DNA of 64,000 bases from Azolla caroliniana (Eukaryota; Polypodiophyta). Under the pieces are notes generated by a model. The model made no database searches. It saw only the letters and a program-made list of their open reading frames with translations, and was not told the DNA's origin. This document shows positions 57,987 to 64,000 of this stretch, piece after piece. The position numbers and the translations under genes were made by a program. The stretch covers positions 10,230,001 through 10,294,000 of the forward strand of contig JBHGNT010000006.1 in NCBI GenBank assembly GCA_043228905.1, given 5' to 3'. Position 1 is the stretch's first letter; each line of letters starts with the position of its first letter.

Positions 57987-60161
57987 ATGGCAAGTACGAG
58001 TACAATGGATCCGGTAATGTTGTTTATTGAAAAGTTGAATCAAGATCGATTATTTCATGCCTTACGAGAAGTCCGAGAGAAGATTGGTATGTTTGATGGC
58101 ACAAATATTTCGAAGTATGTGAATATATATTATGATGAAATGGAAATGTTTGGTATAAATGATGTCAATATGATAGCAAACTTTTATAAATTAGTGGACA
58201 TGGAATTAAGAGATAGAATTCATGAAATACAAGCATTGCATAGTTTGGATTGGAATGCATTTAAAGAAGCACTTGTGTTTGAATATGCTCGTGAGGATTT
58301 CTCTCGAGTTACTATGCGTTCATTTCATGAATGGATCTTAAAAGAAGATAAAGGGTTATCTGTGGCTGACACAAAAAAAGAGTTTGATAGGATGTATGGA
58401 CACTTAAAGCCAGAAGAAAGAAATTCTTTGTCTTGGCAAAAGGTTGCATTATTTTTGCAGGCAATTGATAAGAGATATAGAAAAGAATTGGAATTTATGC
58501 TTGAAGTACCAAATACCGAGGATGGTATAACTGCAGATTGGAATGAGGTAACAAATGCTTGTAACAAATTTATGAAAAGAATGCAAAGGAATGGTGTAAT
58601 GCTGCAAATACCACATGTGGGAATCACAAATCGGCTTGAGCAAAACATCGAAGTTCAAAGACTTGGTCGAGAACCATCACACGAAATGGTCCATCAACCA
58701 CGAGAAATGACGGGAACTAAGAGTGAGTTTTTGCTTGATGATTTAGTTCAAAGTATGAAAGATCTAACAATTAAAGTGGCAAAGCTTGAGAATGGTCAGA
58801 CTTCGAGGTCAAGGGAACCATTTCGACCTCGATGCATGTGGTGTGATAGTCTCGACCATCGTCTACGTGACTGTGAAGAATATAAAGACATGGAAAATCG
58901 GGACTTGGTCTATTGGAAAAATGGTAACATTTACTTAACTGAAACTAGAACTCCGCTTACAAAGAACTTTGGTGATGGTGGTGTTAAGGTTAAATTTGAA
59001 GAAGCTGAAGCAAAGAAGGCTTCCGCAATGTATTACTCGGCAACGACAGGAATGCGCCTCGATGACATGCCATCCCGATCATCATTCTGGGAGAAGGTTG
59101 TAAGTACCGCACAAAAGCAAAAGATGAAGATGGAAGACCTTCGTGTTGTCGGAGATTCTGTAAGGAAAAACACTGGATGGGATGTTCCAGTAGATGCTAT
59201 GACGGTCTATGCTCAGATGGCAGAACACCAAGAGCATGAGGTGATAGTGGAAGAAAAAAGGAAAAGATCGGATGATGAGATTGGCTCAACCAAAAAGCAT
59301 GAAACAAGAGAAAGCAAAAGAAAAGAGATGGACGCAAAAGTTGAAAAAGGTAAATCTGGTCCTTCATTCAAATTAATGTCTGATATTGAAAAGAATACAG
59401 ATTTGAAGAAAGTTTTAGAAACAAGAATACTAGACAGTCGAGTAGAATTTACACTAAGAGAAGTGTTAGGTATTGCAAAAAAGGAATTTCATGATGAAAT
59501 AATTGATATCGTGCGAAGAAAGAAGCAAGTAAATGAGCAGATTAAAGAGACAAATCCGAAGGTGGCATATGAAGTGGTGAGCAACGAGTCAAACAATATC
59601 GTTGTTGACTCTCAACATGCATCAACCTCAATGATAAATTCAACAGATGTAAGAAGCCATTACTCTCGCAAATGTTGGGCAAGAGCCACTACTGAGCATC
59701 ATGTGAAGATTGGAAATGTTCCAGACCCCGTGATGGCACTTATTGATCATGGTTCTGAAATAAATATAATGAGTGCTGATTTTTACAGGAAAGGTAGATG
59801 GCCAATTGATACTCAACATGGTTGGCGAGTAAAAGCTGCCACATCAATCACGGAAGATTTATTTGGTGCATGCCCAAATGTAAAGGTTACTATTGGTGAT
59901 ATAGAGGTAGATCAACATTTCTTTGTGCAGGAAGGATCTACCTATCCAATAATCTTGGGGCAACCATACATTACAGCGGTACGGATGGAGACCAAAGTCC
60001 TCGACAATGGTTCTGCCTATGCGAAAATCCGTAGCCAAGATGGACGACGAACTGTACAATTTATGACAGTTCGCCCAAATCATGAGAGGAACAAGCAAGA
60101 GCTTCGTGATCATTCAATACCAAAAGATTGTGATGATTTTGATAATCAGGTTTTTGACTAG
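57987..60161 (+). CDS. Gag-protease of Gypsy element E
   Basis: 724 residues from the ATG at 57987 (MASTSTMDPVMLFIEKLNQD). A helical capsid-like region (about 1-200), a zinc knuckle CMWCDSLDHRLRDC (about 283-296), a charged Lys/Glu-rich middle (about 400-500), and a C-terminal aspartic protease with LIDHGSEINIMS (about 588) as the catalytic loop and YPIILGQPYIT as its last strand. The DHG triad in place of DSG/DTG is unusual, but related Gypsy elements are known with it. The stop is a TAG at 60159. Pol overlaps the last 80 bases in the +1 frame. Confidence 0.88.
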   Translation: MASTSTMDPVMLFIEKLNQDRLFHALREVREKIGMFDGTNISKYVNIYYDEMEMFGINDVNMIANFYKLVDMELRDRIHEIQALHSLDWNAFKEALVFEYAREDFSRVTMRSFHEWILKEDKGLSVADTKKEFDRMYGHLKPEERNSLSWQKVALFLQAIDKRYRKELEFMLEVPNTEDGITADWNEVTNACNKFMKRMQRNGVMLQIPHVGITNRLEQNIEVQRLGREPSHEMVHQPREMTGTKSEFLLDDLVQSMKDLTIKVAKLENGQTSRSREPFRPRCMWCDSLDHRLRDCEEYKDMENRDLVYWKNGNIYLTETRTPLTKNFGDGGVKVKFEEAEAKKASAMYYSATTGMRLDDMPSRSSFWEKVVSTAQKQKMKMEDLRVVGDSVRKNTGWDVPVDAMTVYAQMAEHQEHEVIVEEKRKRSDDEIGSTKKHETRESKRKEMDAKVEKGKSGPSFKLMSDIEKNTDLKKVLETRILDSRVEFTLREVLGIAKKEFHDEIIDIVRRKKQVNEQIKETNPKVAYEVVSNESNNIVVDSQHASTSMINSTDVRSHYSRKCWARATTEHHVKIGNVPDPVMALIDHGSEINIMSADFYRKGRWPIDTQHGWRVKAATSITEDLFGACPNVKVTIGDIEVDQHFFVQEGSTYPIILGQPYITAVRMETKVLDNGSAYAKIRSQDGRRTVQFMTVRPNHERNKQELRDHSIPKDCDDFDNQVFD

Positions 60162-63100
60162 GACTGTTGCGAGTGAGGGTTGCAATAGTCCCATTATTAA
60201 AAGACCCTCATATAGGGCATTACAACATATGAATAAGTCATTTCATGTTTCTGAAAGTGGTGCTATATGTGTGACTAGGATGTATGAATGCAAGAGGAAC
60301 TTGAAAAAGAATGCTAATCTGTTTCAGCAAGCATTGAAGGATAATGGAGTACTTGAAATGGAAGAGCAGATTGAAAGTGTTATGGAAGAAATTTCTTTTG
60401 CAAATACTTTAGAAGAGTTAGAAATGTATTTGAAAGAAGATGATGAGAATGTTAGAAAGATACATGTAAACTCAATTGATATGTATTATGAGATTGATAG
60501 GTATAATTGTAAATATGAAGAAGTAGAAAGTTTATGTAATACAAAATACAAAACAATAGATAAAAAGGTCAAACCTGTTGCAGTACCATTACCTATTGGT
60601 AGTGAAGAGAAGATGGAGGCAGCAGCAACCGAGCCTATGCTTCGACCAATAGAGAAGATCGGACATCACTTCACTTCGGAGACAATAAATAACTTGAGAA
60701 TCGGAAGGGGTGAATTTCTTCTACAATCAGAGATCGCGACTTTCAAAGAAATGATCTTTGGGCATGGGAAAGCGTTCGCATTCAAAGCTGAGGAGATTGG
60801 TTGTGTAAATCCAAAGGTGGTGACGCCAATGGTAATATTTACTATCCCTCATATTCCTTGGAATTTTAAACCTATTGCAGTACCGAAAGCTCGATTACCT
60901 CAATTGTTGGAGCTGCTGAAGGATAAAGTCAAGATGAAGATTTTGGAGCCTTCAAATGCACCATACTCCAATAGATGGTTCACAGTTCCAAAGAAAGATG
61001 GTTCTCTAAGATTCATTCAAGATCTACAACCAGTCAACAAGGTCACAATCCGAAATGCGGGAATCGGACCGATCGTTGATGAATTTGCGGAAGCGTTTGC
61101 TGGAAGAGCGATTTACTCTGTGGGAGACCTATATTCAGGATACGACCAATTTCAACTAGCAATTGATAGTCGCAATATCACAACAATGAAAACACCAATT
61201 GGGTTGGTTCGAATGTGCACTCTACCTCAAGGTGCGACAAATTCAGTTGCTCATATGATGAATGCAATGAACAAGGTTCTACATGAGTACATCCCAAAGG
61301 TAACTATGCCATTTTTAGATGATATTCCTATTAAGGGATGCTTAGAAAGAGAGAAAGATGAGACTATGGTTGGAAATGGTTGCAGAAAGTTTGTGATGGA
61401 TCACATTAATGACTGTGAAAGTATTTTAAATAAGCTTGAGCAGGTACATTTGACACTATCAGGAACAAAGTCTTGCTTTGGGCAAAACGAAGTTCTAATA
61501 GTTGGTCATATGTGTGGGTGGTATGGGAGGAAGCCTTCACCGATCAAAATTAATGCAATACAAAATATGAAGGAAGTTTGCGACTCGGTAACAGAGGTGA
61601 GAAGATTTTTGGGTGCATGTGTGTTTTATCATATTTGGTTACCACACTTTGCACATGTCTCAGATCCTCTCTACCAACTTTTAAGAAAAGGAAAGAAGTT
61701 TATTTGGACTGATGAACATACACAAGTTGTTCAACAGCTGAAAGAAGCATTACTGAAAGCACCAGTTCTTCGCCAACCAAACTACAAAGGTGAAAGACCA
61801 ATTATAGTAACAGTTGATACTAGCCCAATCGGGATCGGTTGGGTTATCAACCAAGAAGATGAAGAACAACATCGATATGCTATTAGATTTGGAGCAAAGA
61901 TATTAAATGAAAGACAAAGAAACTATGCACAAGTTAAACGAGAATTGTGGGGTTTGCTTACTGCATTAAAAACAGATAGAGATTACTTGATCGGAGCAGA
62001 TGTAGTGGTTGAAACAGATTGTTTGCCACTCATTGGAATGATAGCAAGTTGCACGACACCAGATATTGCAATGCTTCGGTGGATTGCATACATCAGAACC
62101 ATGAACCCAGAATTGCGGCATATAAAGGGAAAAGACAACCTAGTTGCAGATATGCTGTCAAGGGCAAGGTTCATAAATGAAAAGGTGATGCAAACTGAAT
62201 ATAAGAACTGGGCAACTACAAGCCATCAATTTGCTCATCAAGAATCTATTACGCCTCATGATGAGTTTAATGTAAGTATAATGTTCAAAGACACAGAGTA
62301 TGAAGGTCAATGGTTCGAAATAGGAAATTTTCTAAAGACTCAAGAAGCCAACCCATCATGGTCGAAGAAACAATTAAATGAATTTCGAAGACGAGCATTC
62401 AAGTTTTTTTTACATGAAGGGCATTTATGGAGGCGTCCAAAAAGGCCAACCGAAAATCCTCTTCGAGTCATTTGTAAGGATGACATTAAGAGAAAATTAA
62501 TTAATGAATTCCATGATAGTTTGTGGGCAGGACATAGAGGCATATGGGCGACATTTATGAAGTTGAAAGAAAAGTATTGGTGGCCACATATGTATAAAGA
62601 TGTAACGAAATTTGTGGAAACCTGTGAGGTTTGCCAGAGGTATTCAACTATCCGGTATCGAGATGAGCTAAAACCAACATATTCATCATCAATGCATTAT
62701 AAATGGATGGTCGATCTAGTGACAATGCCACTTGGGGAAGGTCAAATGCGATATTTAGTACTAGCAAGAGAAGACCTTACAAGCCAAGTAGAAGGAAGAC
62801 CACTACGACAAAAAACAACTAGAGCTGTATGTAAATTTTTGTTAGAAGATGTAATATGTCGTTATGGGTGTGTTGGTAAAATAATTGCAGATAGAGGAGA
62901 ACTCGACTCTGATGAAGCTAGAGAATTCTTCAGCCGAATAGGGGTCAAATTATCACTTACAACTGCATATAATCCAGAAGCCAATGGAAAGATTGAAAGA
63001 GGACATAGCCCAATAGTTAAGGCGATCGTGAAAAGCTGTAAAGGTAAAATAAGAGATTGGCCACGCATGCTACCTTATGCACTATGGGCGGATCGAACAA

Positions 63101-63612
63101 CTCATAGTTCAGTAACAGGGTACATGCTAGCTGAATTGATACTTGGCCAAAAGCCCATCATGCCGATAGAAGAATCAATTATGTCATGGATATCTATTCC
63201 ATGGAGAGAAGAGGTGAGCAGAGAAGAATTGCTTGCTTTGCGAATTCAACAATTAGAGCGTCGACCTGAAGATATAGAAATAGCAGCCCAACGATTGAAG
63301 GAGGCTCGACTAAAGAATAAAATCCGTTTTGATAAAAGTCATAGAATTCGACCTAAGAAAATAGAAGAAGGAGATTGGGTGCTCGTGTATGATAGCAGTT
63401 TAGATAATCAACATAGCACCGTCCGCAAGTTCGCTGAAAGATGGTTTGGGCCTTATATAGTAAGAAAAGTATATGATAACTTTACTTATAAGCTTAGTGA
63501 ATTGGATGGGACACTAATCCTAAACGTGGTAGCTGGAAAGAGGATAAAAGTATTTAAGAAAAGGTTTGAGCTTGAACCTCCTCCAATAGATCAACATGAA
63601 GATGAAAGATAG
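60082..63612 (+). CDS. Pol of Gypsy element E (RT, RNase H, integrase)
   Basis: 1176 residues if the first ATG at 60082 is used, but in practice pol is probably made as a gag-pol fusion by a +1 shift near the gag stop. RT starts near 60900 (FTVPKKDGSLRFIQDLQPVN) with FLDD as the YxDD box (about 61316). RNase H follows (VDTSPIGIGWV, QVKRELWGL, ETDCLP). Integrase has the zinc finger (HDSLWAGHRG...CEVCQR), catalytic residues in WMVDLV, IIADRGE and NPEANGKIERGH, and a GPY/F-like tail (RWFGPYIVRKV). No stops or frameshifts were seen. No chromodomain was recognised at the C-terminus. Confidence 0.9.
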   Translation: MRGTSKSFVIIQYQKIVMILIIRFLTRTVASEGCNSPIIKRPSYRALQHMNKSFHVSESGAICVTRMYECKRNLKKNANLFQQALKDNGVLEMEEQIESVMEEISFANTLEELEMYLKEDDENVRKIHVNSIDMYYEIDRYNCKYEEVESLCNTKYKTIDKKVKPVAVPLPIGSEEKMEAAATEPMLRPIEKIGHHFTSETINNLRIGRGEFLLQSEIATFKEMIFGHGKAFAFKAEEIGCVNPKVVTPMVIFTIPHIPWNFKPIAVPKARLPQLLELLKDKVKMKILEPSNAPYSNRWFTVPKKDGSLRFIQDLQPVNKVTIRNAGIGPIVDEFAEAFAGRAIYSVGDLYSGYDQFQLAIDSRNITTMKTPIGLVRMCTLPQGATNSVAHMMNAMNKVLHEYIPKVTMPFLDDIPIKGCLEREKDETMVGNGCRKFVMDHINDCESILNKLEQVHLTLSGTKSCFGQNEVLIVGHMCGWYGRKPSPIKINAIQNMKEVCDSVTEVRRFLGACVFYHIWLPHFAHVSDPLYQLLRKGKKFIWTDEHTQVVQQLKEALLKAPVLRQPNYKGERPIIVTVDTSPIGIGWVINQEDEEQHRYAIRFGAKILNERQRNYAQVKRELWGLLTALKTDRDYLIGADVVVETDCLPLIGMIASCTTPDIAMLRWIAYIRTMNPELRHIKGKDNLVADMLSRARFINEKVMQTEYKNWATTSHQFAHQESITPHDEFNVSIMFKDTEYEGQWFEIGNFLKTQEANPSWSKKQLNEFRRRAFKFFLHEGHLWRRPKRPTENPLRVICKDDIKRKLINEFHDSLWAGHRGIWATFMKLKEKYWWPHMYKDVTKFVETCEVCQRYSTIRYRDELKPTYSSSMHYKWMVDLVTMPLGEGQMRYLVLAREDLTSQVEGRPLRQKTTRAVCKFLLEDVICRYGCVGKIIADRGELDSDEAREFFSRIGVKLSLTTAYNPEANGKIERGHSPIVKAIVKSCKGKIRDWPRMLPYALWADRTTHSSVTGYMLAELILGQKPIMPIEESIMSWISIPWREEVSREELLALRIQQLERRPEDIEIAAQRLKEARLKNKIRFDKSHRIRPKKIEEGDWVLVYDSSLDNQHSTVRKFAERWFGPYIVRKVYDNFTYKLSELDGTLILNVVAGKRIKVFKKRFELEPPPIDQHEDER

Positions 63613-63652
63613 TGGCACATGCCGGAGGATGTGCAGGTCTAGAGGGGGTGGA
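63613..63652 (+). other. Region before the 3' LTR of E, with polypurine tract
   Basis: The stretch ggcacatgccggaggatg and the tract agagggggtgga lie directly before the LTR. Element F has almost the same 40-50 bp in the same place, which links the two elements. Confidence 0.85.
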
Positions 63653-64000
63653 TGTCGTGAAGTACAAAAGCTTCACATTAAAAGTCTACAATAAGATAAA
63701 TACATAACTAAAATAACATTTGATAATGTTTTATATAATATTAACAACACATATGATAATATTATATATATGTAAAAAAAAAAAATATATAGATAAATAT
63801 ATTATATTACACGAACAAGAGAGGACTTGAACCAATAACCCCACCCTATGACTCTCAAACCTTACCATTTACTATATACTAGTAATATACATAAAATAAA
63901 GCATACTTTATATATACTTTATATTACATAAAGGATTTGCTTCATGATATAAAAATAAAGTTGTATGTTGTATTCAATAGCATTTTGAGACTCGAACCCA
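63653..64000 (+). repeat. 3' LTR of element E, partial
   Basis: The first 348 bp of the LTR, running off the window. Differences from the 5' copy seen by eye are an A-run length change and one substitution (ccatttactct against ccatttactat). Confidence 0.93.

Larger units (their letters stand above)
56831..64000 (+). mobile_element. Gypsy element E, intact gag and pol, cut by window end
   Basis: 5' LTR 56831-57921, tRNA-Trp primer site, gag-protease ORF, overlapping pol ORF in the +1 frame, purine tract and the first 348 bp of the 3' LTR. The RNase H-then-integrase order makes it Ty3/Gypsy. No stops or shifts other than the gag/pol frame change, and only two or three differences between the visible LTR parts, so it may be autonomous. 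It is inserted in the third ORF of element B. The target duplication cannot be checked because the right end is outside. Confidence 0.92.

Noticed and set aside
1-64000. CRISPR arrays, bacterial operons, rRNA genes
   Set aside because: None seen; introns, plant LTR elements and gene families all point to a eukaryotic nuclear genome.

Overview
The window looks like nuclear DNA of a land plant. It holds three spliced host genes of plant type: a D6PK-like AGCVIII kinase with a DFD motif, a transformer-2/SR45a-type splicing factor, and a single-domain universal stress protein. These sit among many nested LTR retrotransposons. I cannot name the species. A chromodomain Gypsy element, a Gypsy element with a DHG protease, and a ParB-like/DNA-methylase pseudogene make me lean weakly towards a non-seed plant (lycophyte, fern or moss). 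That is only an impression from family types.

Left part (1-13.7 kb): AT-rich intergenic DNA with a 472-bp hAT-like MITE (2434-2905); the kinase gene (4063-6193, +, two coding exons); and the splicing-factor gene (7513-11048, -, seven coding exons, the first carrying only the ATG). A degraded chromodomain Gypsy integrase fragment follows on the minus strand (to 13712).

Middle (13.7-27.7 kb): a decayed Gypsy element 'A' (gag with three zinc knuckles, protease, RT, RNase H, integrase and the start of a third ORF). A is broken by a block holding a LINE fragment, by a solo LTR with a 4-bp target duplication (18974-20148), and by a chromovirus 'C' with both LTRs (22073-27670). The universal stress protein gene (29308-31799, -, with a GC-AG intron) and the intron-containing ParB-like/methylase pseudogene (33041-34537, +) follow.

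Right part (34.6-64 kb): a Gypsy element 'B' of the same family as A is the host of nested insertions. 'F', a large element without pol, sits in B's integrase (39859-50467; identical 4-bp target duplications). A full-length Copia 'G' with seemingly identical LTRs sits inside F (42979-48483). A 3'-truncated Copia 'D' sits in B's third ORF, flanked by a 427-bp duplication of the target. 'E', a Gypsy element with intact gag and pol, starts at 56831 and runs off the window. F and E share LTR ends, a tRNA-Trp-type primer site, the region before the 3' LTR and a gag-like start. F is therefore best read as a non-autonomous partner that E-type proteins could mobilise. Insertion order follows from nesting: A and B are oldest, then C, D, F and E, and G is younger than F.
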